Under the pieces are notes generated by a model that worked only from the letters and a program-made list of their open reading frames with translations, ran no database searches and had not been told where the DNA came from. Of a stretch of DNA of 39,869 nt, positions 7,577-16,148 are shown piece after piece. Both the position numbers and the translations under genes were made by a program. The DNA lies in assembly GCF_000337835.1 (NCBI RefSeq), contig NZ_AOLM01000010.1, positions 1 through 39,869 of the forward strand, read 5' to 3'. The first letter of the stretch is position 1, and each line of letters starts with the position of its first letter. Origin of the DNA: Haloferax sulfurifontis ATCC BAA-897. Its GTDB lineage: Archaea; Halobacteriota; Halobacteria; Halobacteriales; Haloferacaceae.

Positions 7577-8680
7577 ATGTCTGAGTCGACCTCGGACCCG
7601 CTCCGGCGAAGTATCGAAGTCGAGTACTGGGTCGTCGAGGAGGACGGGTCGTTTACCGACCCGGGTGGGCTCGTCGACGCCTCGCCCGGGGCCGAACGGG
7701 AGTTCGTCGAGCCGGTGTTGGAGGTGAAGACGACGCCGTGCGACTCGGCGGCCGAGTTGCGAGAGGAGCTGTACGAACGGCTCGGCGACGTCCTCGCGCG
7801 GGCCGAGGAAGTCGGCAAGCGACTCGTCCCGCTCGCCACGCCGCTCAGCGAGGAGGCGGTGACGGAACTGGAGAGCGACCGGACGCGCATCCAGAACCGC
7901 GTCGTCGGGTCGGACTTCCAGTACGCGCGACACTGCGTGGGAACGCACGTCCACGTCGAACAGCGCCCCGGCCGCGAAATCGACCAGTACAACGCGCTCG
8001 TGGCGCTTGACCCCGCGCTGGCGCTCGTGAACTCCTCGCCGTACTACGACGGGAAGCGGTTGGCGGCGGGCGCGCGGTCGAAGCTGTACCGCCGGATGAC
8101 CTACGACGACGTGCCGCATCAGGGGCGGCTGTGGCGCTACGCCGACGACACGCGAGAGTGGTCGCGCCGCCTCGAACGCCGGTTCGAGGAGTTCCTCGTG
8201 CGTGCCGAGGCGGAGGGCGTCGACCGGGCGACCATCGAGGCGAACTTCGACCCCGAGAGCGCGATCTGGACGCCGGTGCAACTCAGAGCCGAGTTCGGCA
8301 CGGTCGAGTGGCGCTCGCCGGACTGTTCGCTCCCGAGCGACGTGGTCAGACTGGCGAACAGCGTCGCGGGCGTGGTGAAATACCTCGACGGCGCGACCCT
8401 CAGAATCGACGGCGACGACGGGCGCGTGACGGACGAACAGGTCGTCCTCCCCGAGTTCGACGCGGTGCTCCGGTACGTCAACGCCGCCATCGAGGACGGA
8501 CTGGACTCCGCGGAGGTGCGGTCGTACCTCGACCGGATGGGGTTCGACGTGGACGCCTACAGCCCGGTGTCGCACGAAATCGACGGCCGCGAGACGGTCA
8601 CGCCCGCCGACGCGCGCGAGCTACGACTGACTCACGCGGACCGGCTCGAACGGGACGTTCGGAGCGCGGTGCGACAATAA
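7577..8680 (+). CDS. Glutamate-cysteine ligase family (GCS2) carboxylate-amine ligase
   Basis: This 367-residue protein has the GCS2 fold signatures: IEVEYWVVEEDG (residues 13-24; family consensus GxExE), FVEPVLEVKTTPC (43-55), HCVGTHVHVEQ (119-129, with likely metal/ATP-site histidines) and AEFGTVEWRSPD further on. The family joins an amino acid such as cysteine to the gamma-carboxylate of glutamate using ATP. Haloarchaea use gamma-glutamylcysteine as a main thiol. I recall another, better established gshA in Haloferax, so this copy may be a paralogue with a different amine substrate. It stands alone, convergent with the downstream phosphohydrolase gene across a 20-nt gap. Confidence 0.82.
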   Translation: MSESTSDPLRRSIEVEYWVVEEDGSFTDPGGLVDASPGAEREFVEPVLEVKTTPCDSAAELREELYERLGDVLARAEEVGKRLVPLATPLSEEAVTELESDRTRIQNRVVGSDFQYARHCVGTHVHVEQRPGREIDQYNALVALDPALALVNSSPYYDGKRLAAGARSKLYRRMTYDDVPHQGRLWRYADDTREWSRRLERRFEEFLVRAEAEGVDRATIEANFDPESAIWTPVQLRAEFGTVEWRSPDCSLPSDVVRLANSVAGVVKYLDGATLRIDGDDGRVTDEQVVLPEFDAVLRYVNAAIEDGLDSAEVRSYLDRMGFDVDAYSPVSHEIDGRETVTPADARELRLTHADRLERDVRSAVRQ

Positions 8681-8700
8681 GAGGAGAGACCGCCGACCGC

Positions 8701-10050
8701 TTACTGCTGGATGAGGCTCGCGCCGTCGAGTTCGGTGCGGCTGTACTCGACGTCCATGAGGTCGAGGATGGTCGGGGCGATGTCGTAGAGGTCGGCGTCC
8801 TCGATGACCGCGCCGGGGTCGTCGACGTACAGCGTCGCGTTGTCGAACGAGTGCATCCCGTTGCGGGGGCCGACGCCGAACACGTCGTCGTGGCCCTTGA
8901 AGCCGGACTTCAGGTCGAAGCCGTGGTTCGGGATGACGACGAGGTCGGGGGCGATGTCGTCGTGGTCGCCGCGGAAGGCGTCTTCCTTGACGACGACGCG
9001 GTCTGCGACCTTGTTGCCGTCGGGGCCTTCGAGCGCTTCGAGTTCGGCCTTGAGTTCGTCGCGGACCGACTCGTACTCCGACTGCGGGACCGACCCGCGG
9101 GGCTCGCGGCCTTCGAGGTTGACGAAGAACCGACCGGGGATGAGCGAGTACGCCTTCGAGTCCTCGTCGATGTCCGAAAGCGAGTCGTGGTCGTCGTCCT
9201 CGTAGGAGAGCCAGCCGTTCTCTTCGAGCCACGTGTTGCAGTGGACCTCGTAGTCGAGGGAGGTAAAGCCGTGGTCGGACGCGACGATGAGCGTCACGTC
9301 CTCGGGGAGGGCGTCGCGGATGCGGCCGAGGTAGTCGTCGACGGTGCGGTAGAACTCCATGAAGGCGTCTTTGTTCTTCCCGTCGCGCTCGTAGTCCTTG
9401 AACAGGAAGTGGTTGACGCGGTCGGTCGTCATGAAGACGCCGAAAAAGAGGTCCCAGTCGTCCTGGTCGATGTAGCGCTCGAACGCCTCGTAGCGCCGGT
9501 CGAGCGTCTTCCGGGCGTCCTCCATGAACGCGGTCTTGTCGTCGTCGTGACCGAGTTTCGCGTTCACGTCGATTTTGTAGTTCATCTCGGAGAGCGCGTC
9601 GCGGAAGTCGTCGGGGTAGGCGGCCTTGTCGACGCCGGGCGAGAGGAAGCCCGAGACCATGCGCTGGACGTTGCGCTGGGGCGGGAACGTCACGGGGACG
9701 TTCATCACGGTGGCCTTGCGGCCGGCGTCGGTGACGCGGTCCCAGACGCGGGTGGCCTGCACGTCGCGGCCCATCGGGACGTACGTGTCGTAGGAGCCGA
9801 CCTCGCGGTCTTGGAAGCCGTAGACGCCGGTCTCGCCGGGGTTGACGCCGGTCGTCAGCGCCGGCCAACACGCCGAGGACTCCGGCGGGACGATGCTGTC
9901 GATGTCGCCCGCCGAGCCCTCGTCGGCCAGCGCCGCGAAGTTGGGGAACTCGTCCGGATGCTCAGAGAGGAGAGTGAACGGGACCCCGTCGATGCCGATG
10001 AAGGCGACGCGGGGGTGGTCTTTGCCGCGGAGACGGTCGAACAAACCCAT
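8701..10050 (-). CDS. Alkaline phosphatase superfamily phosphodiesterase / nucleotide pyrophosphatase-like protein
   Basis: The 449-residue protein carries the two-metal site of type I phosphodiesterases. D21 is in FIGIDG. The nucleophile region is PPESSACWPALTTG (Ser58/Ser59 at the usual Thr/Ser position), followed by PGETGVYGF. D210 and H214 are in TTDRVNHFLF, D259/H260 in ASDHGF, and a late His in GMHSFDN. There is no signal peptide, so it is probably cytosolic. Haloarchaeal relatives are common but their substrates are largely unknown; cleaving a phosphodiester of a nucleotide sugar or lipid intermediate is inference. Its promoter contains a perfect palindrome around the TATA box, so expression is probably controlled. 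Confidence 0.85.
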   Translation of the reverse strand: MGLFDRLRGKDHPRVAFIGIDGVPFTLLSEHPDEFPNFAALADEGSAGDIDSIVPPESSACWPALTTGVNPGETGVYGFQDREVGSYDTYVPMGRDVQATRVWDRVTDAGRKATVMNVPVTFPPQRNVQRMVSGFLSPGVDKAAYPDDFRDALSEMNYKIDVNAKLGHDDDKTAFMEDARKTLDRRYEAFERYIDQDDWDLFFGVFMTTDRVNHFLFKDYERDGKNKDAFMEFYRTVDDYLGRIRDALPEDVTLIVASDHGFTSLDYEVHCNTWLEENGWLSYEDDDHDSLSDIDEDSKAYSLIPGRFFVNLEGREPRGSVPQSEYESVRDELKAELEALEGPDGNKVADRVVVKEDAFRGDHDDIAPDLVVIPNHGFDLKSGFKGHDDVFGVGPRNGMHSFDNATLYVDDPGAVIEDADLYDIAPTILDLMDVEYSRTELDGASLIQQ

Positions 10051-10064
10051 ACCTCACGGTATCC

Positions 10065-10091
10065 GAGACGAACCATAAGAAGGTTCGTCTC
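10065..10091 (-). promoter_or_regulatory. Palindromic operator enclosing the TATA box of the phosphohydrolase gene
   Basis: Perfect 10-bp arms GAGACGAACC (10065-10074) and GGTTCGTCTC (10082-10091) flank a 7-nt centre that reads TTCTTAT on the minus strand. The centre lies about 28 nt before the ATG at 10050, where the TATA box should be. A dimeric repressor bound here would block TBP. Confidence 0.7.
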
Positions 10092-10223
10092 TCCGCCGGA
10101 GTTTGCGACGAGAGACGACGGGTACGCGGCCGCTGTCGGAGAAAGCGGCGAATCTCTCCGGGCGACCGCGCGGCGCTGGCCCGTCGGGGACCTGTCAGAC
10201 GCGAATCAGGCCATCGACCGCCC

Positions 10224-10254
10224 TGCGACTCTCCGGGAGTGCGACTCTCCGGGA
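10224..10254. repeat. 15-bp direct repeat, two copies
   Basis: TGCGACTCTCCGGGA occurs at 10224-10238 and 10240-10254, one base apart, immediately after the stop codon of the membrane-protein gene as read on the minus strand. A related CTCTCCGGG is at about 10155. It could be transcript-end structure or slippage. Confidence 0.6.
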
Positions 10255-10257
10255 ATG

Positions 10258-11109
10258 TCACACTCGCGGTTGCCCCGCGGAGAGCGGGCGCTCCCGCGCG
10301 ACCGCGGTCCGACCGCTGGTCCGAAGCTCGCTCGCGGCGACGAACGCCAGCCCCCACGCGACGAGCGCGATGGCCCACATCGTCCCCACGCTGGACACCT
10401 GCGTCGGGAAGGCGAGCGAGACCGCGCCGAAGTAGACGGCGAGGCCACCGGTCAGCCACGCGACGACGCGGTGTCCCGGCGCGCCGGCGGCCGCGACGAG
10501 GCCGAGCAGTAACAGCCCGATGGCCATCGCCGCCATCTCCATGTAGTGGCCGGCGACGGCGTGAACGTCGCCGGTCGCCTGCAGGCCGAACTGGTTGCCG
10601 GCGAACGCGAGCACCGGGAGCGCCGCGACCGCGACGAGGCCGAGGAGCGCCGGGCTGTAGTCGTCACCGACCGAGACGACGTCGCGGCCCGCGGGGTGGA
10701 ACAGCATCATCAGCCCGGTGAGCACGAAGAAGGGGACGACCTCCTCGACCGGCCCGCCGCCGACGACGGTGCCGACGAGCACGAGCGTCGTCACCGCGAA
10801 GGCGACCTGCATGAGCGCGACGCGCTTCAGCGGCCGGTACAGCTGGCTCGCGACGCCGAGGATGAGTATCCAGACGTTCGCCGCGATGACCATCAGGTGC
10901 AGGCGGTGCTCGGCGAGCACGTCGCCGCCCGCGCCCCAGCCGACGACGGCGAACGACAGGAGTTCGCTGATGAAGACCGCCGCCATCACCAGCGTCACGA
11001 CCGCGAGCAGGTAGAACGCGTACAGCCGGGCCCGACCGAACGCGGTCGCCGCGTCTCCGGAAGCGCCCGGAGCGTCGCCACTACTGCGTGTATTGGTGTC
11101 AATTGACAT
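10258..11109 (-). CDS. Uncharacterised multi-pass membrane protein
   Basis: This 283-residue protein has about seven transmembrane helices (approximate residues 30-55, 72-92, 95-115, 120-140, 155-175, 190-212, 216-260). A short polar N-terminus and an Arg-rich C-terminal tail complete it. I do not recognise the family. Residues that could bind a ligand or metal include H68/H71 in EHRLHLMVIAAN, HPAGRD, and HAVAGHYMEMAAM in the fifth loop/helix. It is separated by 207 nt from the phosphohydrolase gene on the same strand and has its own promoter with a 6-3-6 inverted repeat. A transporter or redox-membrane role cannot be decided. Confidence 0.75.
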   Translation of the reverse strand: MSIDTNTRSSGDAPGASGDAATAFGRARLYAFYLLAVVTLVMAAVFISELLSFAVVGWGAGGDVLAEHRLHLMVIAANVWILILGVASQLYRPLKRVALMQVAFAVTTLVLVGTVVGGGPVEEVVPFFVLTGLMMLFHPAGRDVVSVGDDYSPALLGLVAVAALPVLAFAGNQFGLQATGDVHAVAGHYMEMAAMAIGLLLLGLVAAAGAPGHRVVAWLTGGLAVYFGAVSLAFPTQVSSVGTMWAIALVAWGLAFVAASELRTSGRTAVARERPLSAGQPRV

Positions 11110-11137
11110 AGTCCGGGAGAGAGTACGACGGCCGAGA

Positions 11138-11152
11138 GAATAACCGTTATTC
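11138..11152 (-). promoter_or_regulatory. Inverted repeat at promoter of membrane-protein gene
   Basis: GAATAACCGTTATTC (arms GAATAA/TTATTC, 3-nt centre) lies 29-43 nt before the ATG at 11109 and overlaps the most AT-rich, TATA-like part of the promoter. Confidence 0.5.
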
Positions 11153-11253
11153 GGGGGTTTCAGACCTGTTTCTCGGCGGGACGCTCAGTCCGGCGGGGAG
11201 TTTGCACCGCGTCGGGCGAAGGAGCGAAGTGCCGCGCGGGACAACGACAGGGC

Positions 11254-11694
11254 GTGAAGGAGTTCGAGCGTAAACAGCTCTTGGAGCGCGTCAATCGGGA
11301 GGGTGCGACCGTCGGTGCACAGATTCCCGACCGCATCGAGGTCCAAGGCGAGGAGATAGACCTCAGGGAGTTCGTCTTCGAGATAAAGCGCCGCGACACC
11401 GTTCCGTCGGGCGAGAAAGAGCGCGTCGACCAGGCGAAGCGGAACCTCCGCCGCGAGCGCCTCGAACGGCTCCAGCGAATCGAGGACAACGAGGTGAGCT
11501 ACGACGAGGGGCGGCGGCTGGCAGAGGATATCGTCGGCATCGACCGGGCGCTGAACGCCCTCGAACAGCTTCGGCCGGTCGACCTCGAACAGGAGGAGAG
11601 CCACCAGAACGCCGCGGACCAGAAGCGCTGGATGAACTTCCTGAAGAAGGCGCTGGGCCGCGACGGCGGCAAGGGCAAACGGGGCGGTCGATGA
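11254..11694 (+). CDS. DUF5788 family protein
   Basis: A 146-residue cytoplasmic, charged, helix-rich protein starting with GTG at 11254. It has no membrane segment. A basic C-terminus (KKALGRDGGKGKRGGR) suggests nucleic-acid or ribosome contact. The central part (about 55-110) is Arg/Glu-rich coiled-coil-like. The stop codon overlaps the start of polX (ATGA at 11691), so the two are translationally coupled. That, with the basic tail, makes a DNA-related role plausible but unproven. I recognise it as the haloarchaeal DUF5788 family; the biochemical function is unknown. Confidence 0.75.
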   Translation: MKEFERKQLLERVNREGATVGAQIPDRIEVQGEEIDLREFVFEIKRRDTVPSGEKERVDQAKRNLRRERLERLQRIEDNEVSYDEGRRLAEDIVGIDRALNALEQLRPVDLEQEESHQNAADQKRWMNFLKKALGRDGGKGKRGGR

Positions 11695-13439
11695 GCCGAA
11701 ACGACGAGATAGCGACCCTGCTGGAGGAGTTCGCCGACCTGCTGGAGGCGAAAGACGTGGCCTACAAGCCGTCGAGCTACCGCCGCGCCGCCGAGAACGT
11801 CCGCGAGCATCCGAAACCCGTCGAGGAACTCGCCGAGGAGGGCGAAGACGCGGTGCAGGAAATCGACCGCGTCGGCGACGCCATCGCCTCGAAAATCGTC
11901 GAGTACGTCGAGACGGGCCGCATCGAGGAGTTGGCGGAACTCCGCGAGGAGTTGCCGGTCGACATGGCCGGCCTGACGAGCGTGGAGGGCGTCGGCCCGA
12001 AGACGGTCGGCAAACTGTACGAGGCGCTGGGCGTCGCCGACCTCGACGACCTCGAAGCGGCCGCCCGCGAGGGGAAGATTCAGGAGGTCAAGGGGTTCGG
12101 CGCGAAGACGGAGGCGAACATCCTCGACGGCATCGAGTTCGCCCGCGAGGCGACCGGCCGCGAACTGCTCGGGAGGGCGCGGCCCGTCGCCGACGACCTG
12201 CTCGCGCACCTCGGCGACCACGACGCCGTCGGGCGGGTCGAACCCGCGGGGTCGATGCGGCGGTGGCGCGAGACGGTCGGCGACATCGACGTGCTCGCCG
12301 AGAGCGCCGACGCCGCGGCCGTCATCGACCGCTTCCTCGCGTGGGACCTCGTCGGCGACACCATCGAGGCGGGCGATCAGAAGGCGAGCGTCCGGGTGAA
12401 CGGGATGCGGGTCGACCTCCGCGTCGTCGACCCCGCGGAGTACGGCGCGGCGCTCCAGTACTTCACCGGGAGCAAGGACCACAACGTCCACCTCCGCAAC
12501 ATCGCCATCGACCGCGGCCTCAAGATGAACGAGTACGGGATGTTCGACATCTCGGACGTCGAGGACCCCGACGACGGCCCGCGGGCCGGCACGCGCGTCG
12601 CCGGCGACACTGAGGAATCGATGTACGCCGCGCTCGACCTCCCGCTGGTCCCGCCGGAGATGCGCGAGGACACCGGCGAAATCGAGCGCGCCGCCGACGG
12701 CGACCTCCCGGACCTCCTCGCGGAGGGCGACCTCCGCGGCGACCTCCACACCCACACCGACTGGTCCGACGGCGACAACACGGTCGCCGAGATGGTCGCG
12801 GCCGCCGAGGAGCGCGGCTACGACTACCACGCCGTCACCGACCACGCCACCGGTCCCGGCATGGTCGGCGGCGTCGGCGTCGAGGACGACGACCTACTCG
12901 ACCAGATTGACGAGGTCCGGGCCGTCGCCGCCGACGCCGACATCGCGGTGTTCACCGGCGTCGAGGCCAACATCGACGCCGAGGGCGGCATCTCCGTCGC
13001 CGACGACGTGCTCGACCAACTCGACGTGGTCGTCGCCTCGCCCCACAGCGCGCTCGACCAGGACCGCGAGACGGCCACCAAGCGACTCGTCACCGCGATG
13101 GAACACCCCGCGGTGAACGTCCTCGGCCACCCGACCGGCCGGCTCATCAACCAGCGGCCCGGCCTGCCGCTCGACCACGAGCGACTCGCCGAGGCCGCCG
13201 TCGACAACGGCGTCGCGCTCGAACTCAACGCCAGCCCGTACCGTCTCGACCTGAACGGCGAGGCGCTCAAAATCGCCGTCGAGGCGGGCGCGACGGTCGC
13301 CATCGACACCGACGCCCACCGGCCGGGCGAACTCGACCACGCCCGCTACGGGGTCCACACGGCCCGTCGCGGCTGGGTCGAGACCGCGGACGTGCTGAAC
13401 GCGCGGTCGGTCGAGGGGCTGTCCGACTTCCTCGCGTGA
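11691..13439 (+). CDS. polX: DNA polymerase/3'-5' exonuclease family X (PolX)
   Basis: The 582-residue protein is a gap-filling repair polymerase with exonuclease/AP-site activity. Domains in order: N-terminal 8-kDa-like helical domain (1-90); helix-hairpin-helix LTSVEGVGPKTVGKLY (95-110) and a second EVKGFGAKTEANI (132-144); Pol-beta palm with GSMRRWRETVGDIDVL (D198, D200) and third carboxylate in MRVDLRVV (D242); C-terminal PHP domain (about 345-582). PHP metal residues: DLHTHTDWSD (H353, H355), AVTDHA, GVEANI, SPHSAL, HPTGRL, DTDAHRPGE. All catalytic positions are intact. It overlaps genes on both sides by 4 nt, so the DUF5788-polX-Mut7-C trio is one operon. Confidence 0.95.
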   Translation: MSRNDEIATLLEEFADLLEAKDVAYKPSSYRRAAENVREHPKPVEELAEEGEDAVQEIDRVGDAIASKIVEYVETGRIEELAELREELPVDMAGLTSVEGVGPKTVGKLYEALGVADLDDLEAAAREGKIQEVKGFGAKTEANILDGIEFAREATGRELLGRARPVADDLLAHLGDHDAVGRVEPAGSMRRWRETVGDIDVLAESADAAAVIDRFLAWDLVGDTIEAGDQKASVRVNGMRVDLRVVDPAEYGAALQYFTGSKDHNVHLRNIAIDRGLKMNEYGMFDISDVEDPDDGPRAGTRVAGDTEESMYAALDLPLVPPEMREDTGEIERAADGDLPDLLAEGDLRGDLHTHTDWSDGDNTVAEMVAAAEERGYDYHAVTDHATGPGMVGGVGVEDDDLLDQIDEVRAVAADADIAVFTGVEANIDAEGGISVADDVLDQLDVVVASPHSALDQDRETATKRLVTAMEHPAVNVLGHPTGRLINQRPGLPLDHERLAEAAVDNGVALELNASPYRLDLNGEALKIAVEAGATVAIDTDAHRPGELDHARYGVHTARRGWVETADVLNARSVEGLSDFLA

Positions 13440-14002
13440 CCGACGACGTCGGGCCGGACCATCCCGGCACGGTCGCCTCGGGCGTCGACCGCGGCGCTCC
13501 CGGCGACACCGCGCTCCTTCTAGATGTGATGCTCGGCAAACTCGCCACGTACCTGCGGATGTGCGGCTACGACGCCGAATACGCGCTCGACGGCAGGGAC
13601 GAAACAGAAGACGGAGCGGACGGAGCGCGCGACGCCCGAACCGACCCCGGCGACGACGGACTGCTCGCGCGGGCGGACGCCGAGGGTCGCGTCCTCCTCA
13701 CCCGCGACGTGCGACTGGCCGAGCGAGCGCCGCGGAGCGTCCTCCTCTCCGAACGGGAACCAATCGCGCAACTCCGCGAACTCGAATCGGTCGGCTTCGC
13801 GGTGTCGCTGGACGAGGAGCCGTCGCGCTGTGGCGTCTGTAACGGCCGCGTCGAGGCCGTCAGTCGCGGCGAGTCGGTTCCCGACTACGCGCCCGACCCG
13901 GCGGAGACGGCGCTGTGGCGGTGTCGGGACTGCGGACAGGTGTTCTGGCGCGGGAGCCACTGGCGCGACGTGGCGGCGAGATTGAACGGCGAAGAAGAGT
14001 AA
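13436..14002 (+). CDS. Mut7-C RNase domain protein with zinc ribbon
   Basis: This 188-residue protein belongs to the Mut7-C family, a PIN-like RNase fold. The core motifs are LLDVMLGKLATYLRMCGYD (about residues 28-46) and RVLLTRDVRLAERA. They give the conserved acidic residues. A C-terminal zinc ribbon follows, with cysteines in CGVCNG and CRDCGQVFWRGSHW. An Asp/Gly-rich acidic insertion (about 50-75) is typical halophile padding. It starts with GTG at 13436, overlapping the polX TGA. Family members are thought to act on RNA or toxins, but substrates are not known; linkage to PolX may indicate a role in nucleic-acid repair. Confidence 0.85.
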   Translation: MTDDVGPDHPGTVASGVDRGAPGDTALLLDVMLGKLATYLRMCGYDAEYALDGRDETEDGADGARDARTDPGDDGLLARADAEGRVLLTRDVRLAERAPRSVLLSEREPIAQLRELESVGFAVSLDEEPSRCGVCNGRVEAVSRGESVPDYAPDPAETALWRCRDCGQVFWRGSHWRDVAARLNGEEE

Positions 14003-14031
14003 GCGGAAACAGTCGTTGGAGCGTCGGCAGG

Positions 14032-15021
14032 CTACTCGCGGCGGCGCGGGAACCACTCGTCGCAGGCTTCCATGTCCTGCATCATCTCGTCGTGGGCCGC
14101 GCAGTAGGGCTTGAGACCGTCCGAGGTGCGGACGTACTCGAAGTACGTGCAGTTGCCGCAGTAGCGGTCGCCGACGGTGGCGTTCGCCGGGCGGTCCGCG
14201 TCGGGGTGGTCGGCCGCGCCCGCCGGCGAACGCGCGGATTCCGCCGACTGGACGGTGTCGACGCCGGCGGAATCCGCCGTCGCGGTGTCGGCGGCGTCCG
14301 GCCCGCCTGACGACGCCGAGGGTTCGACGTCGAGCGGGGTGATGTCCTGGGTCGACGCGCCGCCGTCGGTCGCGCCGGCGCTCGCGGTCGCCCCCGACCC
14401 GGCGGTTGAGGTCGACTGATTCGTCTGCGTCTGGACGTCGCCGTCGGGCGTGCCGCCGAGGAACCCGATGCCGCCGAGCCCGCCGCCGCCGGAGTTCTCG
14501 ACTTCGACGACGCGGGTCTCGCCCTTTTTCGTCACCTGCACCGTGGCCGTGCCGCCGGGGTCGTTCCGCGTCTTGAAGTTGGCGACGCCGACGAACAGAC
14601 ACCAGAACGTCGTGACCGTGCCGAAGAAGTAGACGGCGACGGTTTCGAGCGTGAGGTCGGTGAGGCCGGCCCCGCAGGTCGCGCCGGTCCACTGGCACGG
14701 GTACGCGTGCGAGAAGAGCGCGACGCCGAGGACGGCGATGCTCGCGCCGATGAGCGACGCGGCGCGGGTTCGACGGCTCGCGGGGAGGACCGCGAGGACG
14801 CCGAGGAAGACGGCGGGAACGCCGATGCCACCGAGGATGCCCCCGAGTTCGCGCGCTTCGCCGAGGGTCGCCCCGCCGGACGTGTACACGTCGGTGGTCG
14901 CGACGACGATGCCCGCGACGACCAACAGCACGCCGAGGAGGAACCCCCCGAAGCCCAGGGACAGCCGTCGGAGACTCGGCCCGCCCCGGCCACCGTGGTA
15001 CGCCTCCGAAAGACTAGTCAT
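14032..15021 (-). CDS. DUF7139-like membrane protein with C-terminal zinc-ribbon-like tail
   Basis: A 329-residue protein with four transmembrane helices in its first half (about residues 21-42, 56-78, 85-105, 124-148). A long Ser/Ala/Thr/Asp-rich linker (about 175-280) leads to a conserved cytosolic tail: CGNCTYFEYVRTSDGLKPYC, then AAHDEMMQDMEAC and DEWFPRRRE. The four cysteines and a histidine suggest a zinc-binding element. The promoter has a TATA-like GTTTTAGG about 28 nt before ATG 15021, divergent from DUF5789. I recognise the haloarchaeal family but not a function; a membrane-linked sensor is a guess. Confidence 0.75.
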   Translation of the reverse strand: MTSLSEAYHGGRGGPSLRRLSLGFGGFLLGVLLVVAGIVVATTDVYTSGGATLGEARELGGILGGIGVPAVFLGVLAVLPASRRTRAASLIGASIAVLGVALFSHAYPCQWTGATCGAGLTDLTLETVAVYFFGTVTTFWCLFVGVANFKTRNDPGGTATVQVTKKGETRVVEVENSGGGGLGGIGFLGGTPDGDVQTQTNQSTSTAGSGATASAGATDGGASTQDITPLDVEPSASSGGPDAADTATADSAGVDTVQSAESARSPAGAADHPDADRPANATVGDRYCGNCTYFEYVRTSDGLKPYCAAHDEMMQDMEACDEWFPRRRE

Positions 15022-15192
15022 GGCCCCGACTACGAAACCAGTCCCTAAAACGATGCGTCAGACGAGTATCTACTTCTCGACACGTCGCAGGCCGTCGACA
15101 CGCGCACGGCGACCCGATACGCCGCCGGCGGCGCGGCGGCGGCACATGTGAATCTCGAAGGGATTATCATGCGCGGTGGCTAATCCCCGCGC

Positions 15193-15474
15193 ATGGCTGA
15201 CGAGGAAGCAGACGAGGCACCCGCCGTCGAACTCGGTACGGGCGCGTCCGTCGAAGGTGCGCCCCTCGCGCGCGTCGCCTCCCGACTGACGTGGCCGCAA
15301 GAAAAGAGCAGTATCCTGAACAAAGAAGGCGACGCGGTCATCCGCACGCCGGACGGCCCCCAGAGCCTCGAAGACGTGCTCGCCGAGGCCGACGAGACCT
15401 ACTTCGAGACGCGACAGGCCTTCGTCGACGACGTGCTCGACATCGTCGGTCGCGGCCCGGTCCAGACGGACTAG
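15193..15474 (+). CDS. DUF5789 family small protein
   Basis: This 93-residue acidic cytoplasmic protein has the conserved-looking core LTWPQEKSSILNKEGDAVI, followed by RTPDGPQSLEDVLAEADETYF. Both features are seen in the haloarchaeal DUF5789 family. No enzymatic motif is present. A TATA-like GGATTATCA (from 15161) fits a leaderless transcript from ATG 15193. The next gene starts 2 nt after its stop, so it leads an operon with the CPBP-like and GrpB genes. Confidence 0.8.
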   Translation: MADEEADEAPAVELGTGASVEGAPLARVASRLTWPQEKSSILNKEGDAVIRTPDGPQSLEDVLAEADETYFETRQAFVDDVLDIVGRGPVQTD

Positions 15475-15476
15475 CG

Positions 15477-16148
15477 GTGTTACGCCGCCGGCTCGCCGGT
15501 CTCCCGTGGCTCTACCGCGCCCTCATCGTCGGGGGCGTCGTCGGAGCCGCGTGGAGCCTCTGGCCGCTTCCCGCCGGCGACCTCACCTACCGCGCGGTCC
15601 ACGACGCCCTCCTGTTCATCCTCGTACCCGGAGCGCTCGCGGTCGCCCACGGCCGCAACCTCGGCTGGAACGTCGACCGCGCGGCGCTCCGAAACACGCT
15701 TTTGCTCGCGCTGTTCGTCCTCCCCTTCTACCTCGTCGGATCGAGCCTGCCGTCGATTCGGGCGTACTACCCGATGTGGCACACCTCGACCGCGCTCGCG
15801 GACTTCCTCCCGCACGCCGCCCAGCAACTGCTCGTCGTCGTCGCCGCCGAGACGTACTACCGCGGCCTGCTCTGCGTCGGCGTCCGCGAAATCGGCCGGA
15901 AGAGCGCGCTCATCAGTCCGATTCTCTACGCGTTCCACCACGTCGGTAAGCCGCCGATAGAGATTCTTCTGTCCGCTCCGACGGACGTGCTGTTCGGCCT
16001 CGTCGACTACGAGAGCGACTCGATTCTCCCCTCCATCGTCGCCCACGGCGGCGGCCTCATCCTCTTGGACTGGCTCGTGCTTCACCCGCCGCTGTTCCCG
16101 CCCGACCGGGTCGCCGCGGCGCTCCAGTGGCTCCCGATTCCGCTATGA
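15477..16148 (+). CDS. CPBP (CAAX protease/bacteriocin-processing-like) family membrane protein
   Basis: The 223-residue protein starts with GTG at 15477, two bases after the previous stop. About six transmembrane helices are visible. The ABI/CPBP signature is present in altered form: AAETYYRG (usual EExxxR, here Ala-Glu), YAFHHVGK (second motif, FxxxH-like) and IVAHGGGLILLD (third, with His). Family members are intramembrane glutamic-type proteases or their inactive relatives. The missing first Glu leaves activity uncertain. The last 4 nt overlap the GrpB start, so it is co-translated. The substrate is unknown. Confidence 0.8.
   Translation: MLRRRLAGLPWLYRALIVGGVVGAAWSLWPLPAGDLTYRAVHDALLFILVPGALAVAHGRNLGWNVDRAALRNTLLLALFVLPFYLVGSSLPSIRAYYPMWHTSTALADFLPHAAQQLLVVVAAETYYRGLLCVGVREIGRKSALISPILYAFHHVGKPPIEILLSAPTDVLFGLVDYESDSILPSIVAHGGGLILLDWLVLHPPLFPPDRVAAALQWLPIPL

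Noticed and set aside
7537..7584. 15-codon frame overlapping the GCS2 ligase start
   Set aside because: Contains the TATA box of that gene, has no conserved feature and would not precede a leaderless transcript.
15161..15186. Inverted repeat GGATTA-N14-TAATCC before DUF5789
   Set aside because: Short arms with a long spacer; one arm is the TATA-like box itself. Likely by chance.
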